A DNA stretch of 9,589 bases from JAIOPA01 sp036522895 (GCA_036522895.1 DATDEX010000314.1:1-9589), one strand, 5' to 3'. Shown: positions 1-8,040, numbered from the stretch's first letter. Numbers and translations are program-made. The notes: generated from the sequence alone by a model not told the origin.

Positions 1-1
1 C

Positions 2-1288
<1,287 letters not shown>

Positions 1289-1322
1289 TCGGGCGCTAGC
1301 CTCACCGCAGCAACACCGCGCA

Positions 1323-1359
1323 CGAACGCCTCCGGGGGACTTCCCCCGGGGGCGTTTCG
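1323..1359 (+). terminator. GC-rich hairpin, probable groEL terminator (repeat copy 1)
   Basis: The left arm 1323-1338 pairs with 1343-1359 around a 4-nt ACTT loop. It gives 16 base pairs, including one G-U pair, with a single bulged T at 1355. It sits 34 bases after the groEL stop. Only three consecutive T follow the core (1355-1357), so it is not a textbook U-tract terminator. A nearly identical hairpin lies at 3088-3129 after the cytochrome gene, which supports a terminator or dispersed-repeat role. Confidence 0.6.
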
Positions 1360-1414
1360 CGTTGGGGGAGAGCGGCCGGTCAGCGCCTGGGCCACGCCGC
1401 GCGGGAGAAGCCCC

Positions 1415-1443
1415 TTGGGGATAGGAACGACGGAGGCTATGCT
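1415..1443 (+). promoter_or_regulatory. Candidate sigma70-type promoter for the dioxygenase-like gene
   Basis: A TTGGGG hexamer (1415-1420) and TATGCT (1438-1443) are separated by 17 bases. Transcription would start near 1450, only about five bases before the ATG at 1455, making the message nearly leaderless. This would explain why the only Shine-Dalgarno-like motif (GGAGG, 1432-1436) is 18 bases from that ATG and so badly placed. The hexamers match the E. coli consensus only moderately, and promoter preferences of this lineage are unknown. Confidence 0.3.
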
Positions 1444-1454
1444 CCGAACCCGCC

Positions 1455-2003
1455 ATGCTGAGATCGCTCGCCGCCGTCGCCCTCGTTGCCGCCGTGTCCA
1501 TGCCGCCGTGGGAGATCACCCTGGCGCCTCCCGGCGAGCCCGGCCCTCCGCTCGTCATCGAGGGAACGCTGCTCGCGCTGCCGGACTCGACCCCGGTTCG
1601 CGACGCGGAGATCCGCGCCTACCAGCAGGACGTGAGCGGCCATTACTTGCGGAACGGCGAGCCGCGCCCACATCTCGACGGCACGCTGCGGACGAACGTG
1701 CTCGGGCAGTTTCGCATCCACACCGTGCTCCCGGGCGCGGCGGAGGGGTTCTCGCACGTTCATTTCGAGATCCGCGGGGCCGGGATCGCGAAGCAGATGC
1801 AGACGGTGGGGTTTTGCCGCCGCGTCGGTGCCGGCTCCGACTCCGCGTTCGCGAAGCTGCCGTGGATGCTGACGCTGCCCGTGACCCCGGCGACCCGGGT
1901 GCCGGCGGAAACACGGTGGGCCTACGCCGATCCCGCCTCTCCCGCCGGCTATCGCGTGCGGACGACGCTCTACGTGCGCCTCGCGCCACCGCGCTCGGAC
2001 TGA
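1455..2003 (+). CDS. Exported intradiol ring-cleavage dioxygenase-like protein
   Basis: 182 residues, with a short hydrophobic N-terminus (residues ~4-15, LAAVALVAAV) that looks like a signal peptide. Residues ~34-108 follow the intradiol dioxygenase core: a V-x-G-T-L strand, then PVRDAEIRAYQQD, SGHY, a TNVLGQFRIHTVLPG turn and SHVHFEIRG. In catechol/protocatechuate dioxygenases Fe(III) is held by two Tyr and two His. Here Tyr64 and His101/His103 (HVHF) are in the expected places, but the Tyr that normally follows the TI-x-PG turn is absent (PGAAEGFSHVHF). The protein may therefore be a divergent enzyme or a non-catalytic relative; no substrate can be named. The start is the only in-frame ATG before the signal peptide, and it lacks a well-spaced Shine-Dalgarno. 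Only 46 bases separate it from the next gene, so the two are probably co-transcribed. Confidence 0.72.
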   Translation: MLRSLAAVALVAAVSMPPWEITLAPPGEPGPPLVIEGTLLALPDSTPVRDAEIRAYQQDVSGHYLRNGEPRPHLDGTLRTNVLGQFRIHTVLPGAAEGFSHVHFEIRGAGIAKQMQTVGFCRRVGAGSDSAFAKLPWMLTLPVTPATRVPAETRWAYADPASPAGYRVRTTLYVRLAPPRSD

Positions 2004-2049
2004 CGGCCATCGGCGCGGCCTCGACCGTTTCGGTACAACAGGAGGATCG

Positions 2050-3072
2050 ATGAAGCGCTCGTCACAAGTGACCCCGTATGGAGTCCTGGCCGCCTGCTTG
2101 CTCGCCGGCGGCGTGCTGGCCACATTCCAGGGTGCGACCGCGCAGGCACAGGAGAAGTTCACGAACCTGAAGGTGCTGCCCAAGGACATCTCGCAGGAGG
2201 AGCTGCGGGCCACGATGGGGCAGTTCGCGCGCGCGCTCGGCGTGCGGTGCAACGCCTGCCACGCGGCCCGGAAGGACGGCAGCCAGGGGCTCGACTTCGC
2301 GCTCGACGACAAGCCCGAGAAGAAGACCGCGCGCGCGATGATCGAGATGACCCGGGATCTCAACGAGAAGTACCTGAGCGCGCTCGAGGACCGCGGCAAT
2401 CCGCCGGTGAAGGTGCAGTGCTTCACCTGCCACCACGGCACGAACCGCCCCCGGATGCTCCAGGACGTGCTCAAGCTGGCGTACGCCAAGGGCGGCATCG
2501 ACTCCACGCGCGCGCGCTATTCGGCGCTGCGCGACCGGTACTACGGCACGGCCGCGTACGATTTCGGCGAGGTGCCGCTGGCGGACGTCGCGCTGTCCCT
2601 CGCCGACAGCGGCCACGTGGCCGATGCGAACAACCTGTTCGCGTTGAATGTGGAGATGAACCCCAAGTCGGCGTTCGCCCAGCGGCAGCTCGCCGCGGGC
2701 AACGTGCTGCTGGCGTTCTCGGAGCAGGGCGGCGATTCCGGGGCCGCGGTGTATCAACGGTCGAAGGCGCAGTTCGGCCAGCCGCGCGATCAGGAGAACC
2801 TGGTCGCGAACATCGCGGAGCGCCTGATGCGATCGGGCAAGAGCGAGGCCGCCATCGCCGCCTACAGGCTCAACGCCACCGAGCACCCGCAATCCGGCGA
2901 CGCGTTCGGCGACCTGGGCGGCGCGTACGTGAAGCACGGCGACAAGAAGCTGGCGATCGACGCCTACCTCACGGCGGTCTCGCTGGACCCGGCGGACACG
3001 AGCTCCGTGAAGCAACTCGAGTCGCTCAAGGTGAGCAAGGGAAAGATAGAAAAGGCGCGGAAGAAGAAGTGA
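2050..3072 (+). CDS. Di-heme c-type cytochrome, photosynthetic reaction-centre cytochrome family, with TPR-like C-terminus
   Basis: 340-residue exported electron carrier. ATG follows AGGAGG (2040-2045) by four bases. A signal peptide or membrane anchor spans residues ~8-33, with a possible cleavage at AQAQ. Residues ~38-135 match the reaction-centre cytochrome subunit family: NLKVLPKDIS, then M56-x10-C67NACH, an LDFALDD segment, M97/M100, and C124FTCHHGTNRP. The Met residues ahead of each CXXCH are the likely axial ligands, as in that family. The true reaction-centre subunit has four hemes; this protein has two. Residues ~180-325 are helical, with at least one good TPR-like pair (about 250-315: SGKSEAAIAAYRLNATEHP, HGDKKLAIDAYLTAVSLDP). 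The C-terminus is strongly basic (KGKIEKARKKK). No photosynthesis gene is nearby, so a general periplasmic electron-transfer role is more likely. It lies downstream of the dioxygenase-like gene and ends at a strong hairpin. Confidence 0.87.
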   Translation: MKRSSQVTPYGVLAACLLAGGVLATFQGATAQAQEKFTNLKVLPKDISQEELRATMGQFARALGVRCNACHAARKDGSQGLDFALDDKPEKKTARAMIEMTRDLNEKYLSALEDRGNPPVKVQCFTCHHGTNRPRMLQDVLKLAYAKGGIDSTRARYSALRDRYYGTAAYDFGEVPLADVALSLADSGHVADANNLFALNVEMNPKSAFAQRQLAAGNVLLAFSEQGGDSGAAVYQRSKAQFGQPRDQENLVANIAERLMRSGKSEAAIAAYRLNATEHPQSGDAFGDLGGAYVKHGDKKLAIDAYLTAVSLDPADTSSVKQLESLKVSKGKIEKARKKK

Positions 3073-3087
3073 GCGCAGCCGCACCTC

Positions 3088-3129
3088 GCGCGAACGCCCC
3101 CGGGGGACTCCCCCGGGGGCGTTTCGCGC
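3088..3129 (+). terminator. GC-rich hairpin, probable terminator (repeat copy 2)
   Basis: Arms 3088-3106 and 3110-3129 pair perfectly for 19 bp around a 3-nt ACT loop, except for one bulged T (3122). The hairpin starts 15 bases after the cytochrome stop. From 3091 to 3132 the sequence matches 1323-1365 with only two substitutions and one indel, including the same bulged T and the same GTTTCGCG flank. It is followed by a purine-rich stretch rather than a U-tract. Confidence 0.65.
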
Positions 3130-3230
3130 TGGAGGGGGGGCCAGAACCGTGACCGGCTCGCGCAGGGCGGTAACGCGCCTCGGCTGCCAGGCGAAATCCC
3201 TCGAGTCCATAGGGTTAGGCCAGTTCTAAA

Positions 3231-3246
3231 GCAAGCGAGCGCTTGC
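3231..3246 (+). promoter_or_regulatory. 16-bp dyad, candidate repressor operator
   Basis: Arms GCAAGCG and CGCTTGC flank a 2-bp centre (AG). Size and symmetry suit a dimeric TetR- or LacI-type regulator, but no regulator gene is visible. It lies 114 bases upstream of the ATG at 3360, at the edge of an AT-rich island unlike the surrounding GC-rich DNA. It could alternatively form a small stem in RNA. Confidence 0.35.
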
Positions 3247-3272
3247 AAACGAGATTTTCCCAAATCCGGGCG

Positions 3273-3308
3273 TGATTCTAAACATTATATGCGTTAGTTT
3301 TAGAATCA
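3273..3308 (+). promoter_or_regulatory. 10-bp-arm inverted repeat enclosing an AT-rich candidate -10 region
   Basis: TGATTCTAAA (3273-3282) is perfectly mirrored by TTTAGAATCA (3299-3308) across a 16-base spacer that contains CATTATATG. A TTATAT hexamer at 3285-3290 could serve as the -10 element; no convincing -35 is seen. A further TTCTAAA occurs in direct orientation at 3224-3230. The site ends 51 bases before the ATG of the di-heme peroxidase-like gene. A regulator binding both half-sites would cover the promoter, so control of the downstream gene is the natural reading. Confidence 0.42.
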
Positions 3309-3359
3309 GAGCCCGGGAGAGCGCACTCGCGCCCCGGGGTCCACCTCGGGAGGTCGGTC

Positions 3360-5099
3360 ATGGACACCAGGAGAAGTTTTCGTCTGACAGCAGCCCTCAT
3401 CGCGTGCGGCATCTTCGGGCTGGCGTTCACGCAGGCCGCGGCGGACCGCGGGCACAACCACGGCCGCACGAACCGGGACTTCGACGACGTCGTGCAGGAG
3501 TTCTCTCGCGCCGAGCTCGCCAAAGGGCGGCAGATCTTCCGCTACGACACGTTCGGCGACGAGGCCTGGTGGGGCAACGCGCTCGGGCTCCACAAGGCCA
3601 TCGAGGGCGAGCACCACGGCGGGGTCGGACCCGGCGTGAGCCCCGCGACGGCGCTGGCCGTCGGCCTCAAGGTGGACGTGGACGCGCTGCCCTCCGAGCT
3701 CCAGGACAAGCTCCGGCACGGGCGCGTCGATCTCAACGATCCGGCCACCACGCTGGCGCTGCTCAAGCTCAACTCGGTCGTCGGCGTCACCGGCCACTTC
3801 AAGGGCGATGGCAGCCTCGAGTCCATGGGCATCCAGTGCGCCCTCTGCCATTCCACCGTGGACAACTCGTTCGCGCCGGGCATCGGTCACCGGCTCGATG
3901 GCTGGGCCAATCGCGACCTCAACGTGGGCGCGATCGTCGCGCTGGCGCCCACGCTCGACCCCATCGCCCAGCTGCTCGGCGTGGACGTGCCCACGGTGAA
4001 GACCGTGCTCAACTCGTGGGGTCCCGGAAAGTTCGACGCCGAGCTGATCCTGGACGGCAAGGCGTTTCGTCCCGACGGCAAGCCCGCGGCGACGCTGATT
4101 CCGCCCGCGTTCGGCCTGCGCGGCGTGAACCTGCACACCTGGACCGGCTGGGGCTCGATTCCGTACTGGAACTCGTTCGTCGCGGTGCTCGAGATGCACG
4201 GCAAGGGTCGGTTCTTCGATCCGCGGCTCGACGACGCCACGCAGTTCCCGGTCGCGGCGAGGGCGCACTTCGGGCACGTGACGAGCGAGCCCGACCTTGT
4301 GTCGGAAAAGCTCCCCGCGCTCCACTACTACCAGCTCTCGATTCCCGCCCCGGCGCCGCCTCCCGGAAGCTTCGACGAGGCCGCGGCCGAGCGCGGCGGT
4401 GCCCTGTTCGGCGGCAAGGCGAAGTGCGCGAGCTGTCACACGAGCGACGCGGGATCCGACCCGGGCTGGAACCTGCACCGGGGTGCGGCGATCGGCATCG
4501 ACGAGTTCCAGGCGGAGCGTGCGCCCGACCGCGCCTACCGCACGGCGCCGCTCAACGGCCTCTGGACCCACATGAAGGGCGGGTTCTTCCACGATGGCCG
4601 GTTCGCGACGCTGCTCGACGTCATCAACCATTACGACGACTTCTTCCATCTCGGGCTCGCGCCGGGCGAGAAGAGCGACATCGTCGAGTACTTGAAGTCG
4701 CTTTCGGACGACGTTCCCTCGAGCGTGCGTCGCGCGACCACGCTCAACGCCGGCACGGACGCCGTGGATGCGAGCCTGGAGCCGCCGGCCCCGTCCGGGG
4801 GCTTGAGCGTGTGGCCGCAGCCGGCGACGCCGCGGGGGAGGGTCCAGATCGCGTTTCTCTCGCCGTCCCGCGCCGGGAGCCAGGTTCCGGGCGATCTCAC
4901 GGTGGGCATTTACGACGTGGCCGGGCGGCGCGTGTCGCAGGTGGCCGCTGGCTCGATGGCCGCCGAGCGCGGCATGATCACGGTGGCATGGGACGGCACC
5001 GAAGCGGGCGGCGCCGCCGTCGGAGCGGGGGTCTACTTCGTCCGTGTGGCCGCGCCCTCGGCGGGATTCCACGCCGAGCGACGCATCGTGGTTCGTTAG
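3360..5099 (+). CDS. Secreted di-heme cytochrome c peroxidase-like protein with FlgD/T9SS-type C-terminal tail
   Basis: 579 residues. ATG lies six bases after GGGAGG (3348-3353). A signal peptide covers residues 1-28 (ending TQAAA). Two heme c sites are visible: C160ALCH in the N-terminal half and C356ASCH in the C-terminal half. The latter is followed by RTAPLNGLW, M405 and FFHDGRFAT, the arrangement of the electron-transfer heme in bacterial cytochrome c peroxidase/MauG-like proteins, where a Met in this stretch is a plausible axial ligand. The segment after heme 1 (APGIGHRLDGWANRDLNVGAI) is a conserved-looking block. After a Pro-rich linker (~474-480), residues ~482-579 form a FlgD-Ig/Por-tail-like domain (VGIYDVAGRRV, ITVAWDG, GVYFVRV, ending RRIVVR). 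The peroxidase reaction itself is inferred; a catalytic His/Glu cannot be placed by eye. The gene has its own regulatory region upstream and a hairpin just after the stop. Confidence 0.86.
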   Translation: MDTRRSFRLTAALIACGIFGLAFTQAAADRGHNHGRTNRDFDDVVQEFSRAELAKGRQIFRYDTFGDEAWWGNALGLHKAIEGEHHGGVGPGVSPATALAVGLKVDVDALPSELQDKLRHGRVDLNDPATTLALLKLNSVVGVTGHFKGDGSLESMGIQCALCHSTVDNSFAPGIGHRLDGWANRDLNVGAIVALAPTLDPIAQLLGVDVPTVKTVLNSWGPGKFDAELILDGKAFRPDGKPAATLIPPAFGLRGVNLHTWTGWGSIPYWNSFVAVLEMHGKGRFFDPRLDDATQFPVAARAHFGHVTSEPDLVSEKLPALHYYQLSIPAPAPPPGSFDEAAAERGGALFGGKAKCASCHTSDAGSDPGWNLHRGAAIGIDEFQAERAPDRAYRTAPLNGLWTHMKGGFFHDGRFATLLDVINHYDDFFHLGLAPGEKSDIVEYLKSLSDDVPSSVRRATTLNAGTDAVDASLEPPAPSGGLSVWPQPATPRGRVQIAFLSPSRAGSQVPGDLTVGIYDVAGRRVSQVAAGSMAAERGMITVAWDGTEAGGAAVGAGVYFVRVAAPSAGFHAERRIVVR

Positions 5100-5100
5100 G

Positions 5101-5124
5101 GTGCGGGGGGTTACTCCCCCGCAC
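5101..5124 (+). terminator. Short GC hairpin after the peroxidase-like gene, probable terminator
   Basis: GTGCGGGGG (5101-5109) pairs perfectly with CCCCCGCAC (5116-5124) across a 6-nt loop, GTTACT. It begins two bases after the stop codon. It is followed by GTTCGCG, close to the GTTTCGCG that follows the two larger hairpins, and again has no long U-tract. Confidence 0.6.
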
Positions 5125-5184
5125 GTTCGCGGCCACGGAAACTCCAATCCTCATAGGAAATTCCCATCCCTGCCCCCCCGCCGC

Positions 5185-5193
5185 TGATACGCT
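5185..5193 (+). promoter_or_regulatory. Weak extended -10 candidate before the propeller gene
   Basis: TGA followed by TACGCT resembles a TGn extended -10 box, about 49 bases before the ATG at 5242. No -35 hexamer is visible at the right spacing. The remaining intergenic bases (5125-5241) hold nothing else I can recognise apart from a run of seven C. Confidence 0.18.
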
Positions 5194-5241
5194 CTAGCGA
5201 GGGTGTAGTGATCGGTCATCGGGCACGAGTGGAGCCGCTTT

Positions 5242-7776
5242 ATGTCAGCCGCATTCCGACTTTGTCTCGCCTCGCTCCTGTGGATCGTTCCGGCCGTCGC
5301 CGGGGCCGCGACGAGCCGCCCTGGGCTCCCGGTCCCCGATGGACCGGTGCAGGCGATGACGACGCTCGGGAACCGCCTGTATTTCGGGGGCCGCTTCCAG
5401 ACCGTCGGCCGCGCCACCGAGGGCTTCGTGATCGCGGACACGTCGACGGGCGCGATCCTCGGTCCCCCCACCATGCTGGGCTCGACCAACGTGATCCTCC
5501 CGGACGGACACGGCGGGTGGTTCATTGGCGGGTCATTTCACGAGATCGGCGGCCAGCCTCGCGCGAACGTGGCGCATCTGCTCGCGGACGGGAGTGTGTC
5601 CGCATGGAATCCCGACCCCGACAGCGCGGTGTTCGGCCTGGCGGTGGCGAACGGGCGTGTCTATCTCGGCGGCGCGTTCGCGACCGTGGATGGCCGACCG
5701 CGACGAAACCTTGCGGCGGTCGACTCCGCGACCGGCCGGGCACTCGATTGGGATCCGAGCCCGGACGCCCCGGTTCGGCGACTCGTGGTGGGCGCCGGCC
5801 AGGTGTTCTTCTGCGGGAGCTTTCATACCGTTGCGGGACAGCCGCGCACATTGATCGCGTCTGTCGACGCGATCTCCGGGGCGCTCTCGACGTTCGCGCC
5901 GGTACCGGGTCCGCAGAGTTTCTACGGCACGGCTATCAATGCCGTGGCTCTGCGCGACACCGTGCTCTACGTGGGGGGGCTGTTCGGGAGCATGGGCGGC
6001 GTGGTCCGGGACAACCTTGCGGCATTCGGAATCCCCAGCGGCCAGCTTACCGCGTGGGCGCCACGCACGAAGTATACGAGTGGACTGATCATTCACCCGT
6101 CCTTGATTCCCCCCACGGTCGGGGTGCTCGAGATCGTAGGCACCAAGACCTACATCGCGGGCCAGTTCAATAGCGTGAACTCTCAAGATCGGTTCGGCAC
6201 GGCCACGGTGGACGTCGAGACCGGAGCCCTGGGGGATTGGTTTCCGATCGCGCCGGGTGTCAACAGCATGGCGTTCGATGGCGCGAAGGTCTACATGGCC
6301 GGGTCCACCACCCTGAGCAATCCCGTCCGCAACTACTTCCTGGCGGTCGACACGCTGCGCGGAGCTCTCTTGCCCTGGGACCCTCAGATCGATCCTGTCG
6401 GCAACGCGATCGCGGTCCAGGATGGCAAGGTGGCGATCGGCGGCAGCTTTGCGAGGGTGGACTTGCGTGCGCGCGCGAACCTCGCCGCGGTGGAACTCGA
6501 CACCGGTGGGCTCTCGGACTGGGCACCCGGAGCCGACGGCGCCGTTGCGGCACTCGCGATATTGGATTCGACCGTATACGTCGGTGGTGAGTTCACCCGC
6601 ATTGGCGGAGCGGATCGCCCGCGACTTGCGGCGTTGGATCCGGGGACCGGAGCCGCCACGCCCTGGACGCCCAGCGGGATGCAGGCGGGCGACGCGGTCT
6701 TCTCGCTCGCAGCGCGCGGCACCCGCTTGTACGCCGGCGGCATGCGGATCGAGGATGCCGACCACGAGCACGGGACCGTGCAGGCATTCGAACCGGCGAC
6801 CAGCGCCGCGCCGCTGTGGATCGCGACCCCGGACCGCGAAGTGATCGCGGTCGCCGCGACCGATTCCGCCGTCTACATCGGGGGTTTCTTCAGCTCCGTC
6901 CGGGGCTCCCCGCGGGCCGGTGCCGCCGCCCTCGAGCCCGCGGCCGGGGTGCCGACCGCGTGGGATCCAATGCTGGATAACTCGGTTTTCGTGCCCAGCG
7001 TCCATGCCATGGCGCCGTGGGGGACAGGCGTGTACCTGGGGGGGAGATTCATCGCCGCACGGGGCTCCCCACGAAACGGCATCGCATTCGTGGATGCGCG
7101 GACCGGCGAGGTCGGAAGCTGGAACGTCCCTCGGTTCACGGGCCCGGTGGAGCGCGTGTTCGTGGCCGCGATCGAGCGGCTGAATGACGTGGTCTACATC
7201 GGCGGAGACATTTTTACCCCGGCGGGCGTCAGCCCGCCGCTCGAAGAGGCGGTAGCCGCGGACGCGAACACCGGGGAGATACTCGATTGGCCAACGGGAT
7301 TCGACCGGGCCGTCCAGACGATCACGTCGAGCGGTGATGCGGTCTACCTCGGGGGGATCTTCACGAGGGTGCTCGGGCAGCAGCGACTGGGGTTCGCCGC
7401 GCTCGACACGGCAATCTCCCTGCATCCGCCGCCACCGCCGCCACCGCCACCGCCGCCACCGCCGCCACCGCCACCGCCACCACCACCACCACCGGAGGGG
7501 CCGGATGCTCCCGCATTGCGCGCGTCACCGAACCCCACCCCGGGTGAGCTCGCCCTCGAACTGGCCGTGCCCGGAGTCGAGCGGGTGCGCGTGAGCCTGC
7601 ATGACCCGCAGGGCCGCGAGGTCGTGGTCCTGTTCGATGGCGTGGTCTCGAGTGGCCGGCAAATCGTGACGTGGAACGGCGTGGCCGGGGATCACCGGCT
7701 CGCGAACGGCCTCTACCTGCTCCGCGCCGATATCGGCGGGACGAGGCTGACCCGACGGATCGCGGTCATTCGCTGA
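5242..7776 (+). CDS. Exported 14-repeat beta-propeller-type protein with polyproline linker and FlgD-like tail
   Basis: 844 residues. ATG lies seven bases after GGAG (5231-5234). Signal peptide ~1-22. Residues ~45-725 hold 14 repeats of about 47-61 residues, each built around a V-Y-x-G-G-x-F strand, often followed by a G-x-P-R-x-x-L-A-A-V-D strand, T-G and a W-x-P turn. The G-G positions are near 49, 96, 143, 191, 245, 306, 353, 400, 448, 499, 547, 600, 654 and 704. This resembles DUF5122/delta-60-type propeller repeats. Fourteen repeats would fit two seven-bladed propellers (inference). Residues 729-751 are 23 consecutive prolines. Residues ~760-844 are a FlgD-Ig/Por-tail-like domain (SPNPTPGE, VSLHDPQGREV, IVTWNG, NGLYLLRAD, RRIAVIR) of the same type as in the preceding gene. 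No catalytic motif is seen; a surface binding or scaffold role is possible but unproven. Confidence 0.82.
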   Translation: MSAAFRLCLASLLWIVPAVAGAATSRPGLPVPDGPVQAMTTLGNRLYFGGRFQTVGRATEGFVIADTSTGAILGPPTMLGSTNVILPDGHGGWFIGGSFHEIGGQPRANVAHLLADGSVSAWNPDPDSAVFGLAVANGRVYLGGAFATVDGRPRRNLAAVDSATGRALDWDPSPDAPVRRLVVGAGQVFFCGSFHTVAGQPRTLIASVDAISGALSTFAPVPGPQSFYGTAINAVALRDTVLYVGGLFGSMGGVVRDNLAAFGIPSGQLTAWAPRTKYTSGLIIHPSLIPPTVGVLEIVGTKTYIAGQFNSVNSQDRFGTATVDVETGALGDWFPIAPGVNSMAFDGAKVYMAGSTTLSNPVRNYFLAVDTLRGALLPWDPQIDPVGNAIAVQDGKVAIGGSFARVDLRARANLAAVELDTGGLSDWAPGADGAVAALAILDSTVYVGGEFTRIGGADRPRLAALDPGTGAATPWTPSGMQAGDAVFSLAARGTRLYAGGMRIEDADHEHGTVQAFEPATSAAPLWIATPDREVIAVAATDSAVYIGGFFSSVRGSPRAGAAALEPAAGVPTAWDPMLDNSVFVPSVHAMAPWGTGVYLGGRFIAARGSPRNGIAFVDARTGEVGSWNVPRFTGPVERVFVAAIERLNDVVYIGGDIFTPAGVSPPLEEAVAADANTGEILDWPTGFDRAVQTITSSGDAVYLGGIFTRVLGQQRLGFAALDTAISLHPPPPPPPPPPPPPPPPPPPPPPPEGPDAPALRASPNPTPGELALELAVPGVERVRVSLHDPQGREVVVLFDGVVSSGRQIVTWNGVAGDHRLANGLYLLRADIGGTRLTRRIAVIR
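7426..7494 (+). repeat. CCG/CCA proline-codon microsatellite
   Basis: There are 23 uninterrupted Pro codons using only CCG and CCA. The eight-codon pattern at 7426-7449 is repeated exactly at 7450-7473 as a 24-bp tandem duplication, then a run of five CCA codons precedes a final CCG. It links the repeat domain to the C-terminal tail. The tract should be prone to length change in 3-bp or 24-bp steps without breaking the frame. Confidence 0.95.
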
Positions 7777-8040
7777 CTCGGGTGGACGCGAGCAACTCGC
7801 CGCTGAACCGCTGCGGGAGGAGAGCGCGGCGACGACGGTGCTCGCCCGGCCACGATTCGACGCGTTCTAAGGAACCGGGATCGAGCGGGGCTTCGACCAT
7901 TGAGCCCGGCCCGCCCGTGGGCTCGCTCCTGTCGCACGCTCCTCCCGGTCGGGCCTCCGCCCCGCCCGGGTGCCCTGCAACGCCACGTGCAGAAACGGGG
8001 CTGCACTTTGAGCCCGCGGACAGGTCCATGTGAGGAGTAC

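Noticed and set aside
2050..3072. Evidence of phototrophy
   Set aside because: Reaction-centre-type cytochrome domains are found in many non-phototrophs; nothing else photosynthetic is in the window.
3306..5147. 613-codon antisense open frame
   Set aside because: A mirror of the GC-rich codon pattern of the sense gene; Arg/Val/Glu-rich with no recognisable domain.
3272..5197. 641-codon open frame overlapping the peroxidase-like gene
   Set aside because: It is longer than the true gene but is made mostly of Arg, Ala and Gly. It has no signal peptide or heme motif, and it overlaps a frame with clear SD, signal peptide and two CXXCH sites.
5533..7425. 630-codon antisense open frame under the propeller gene
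   Set aside because: Arg/Gly/His-rich shadow of the repeat region with no family features.
7426..7494. CRISPR-like or minisatellite array
   Set aside because: The repeats are contiguous proline codons inside a coding frame with no spacers.
7344..7538. Antisense small protein with a glycine run
   Set aside because: Simply the reverse complement of the proline-codon tract.
5242..7776. PQQ-dependent dehydrogenase
   Set aside because: The repeats lack the AWxWxxGxxxW-type signature of PQQ dehydrogenases and no cofactor residues are recognisable.
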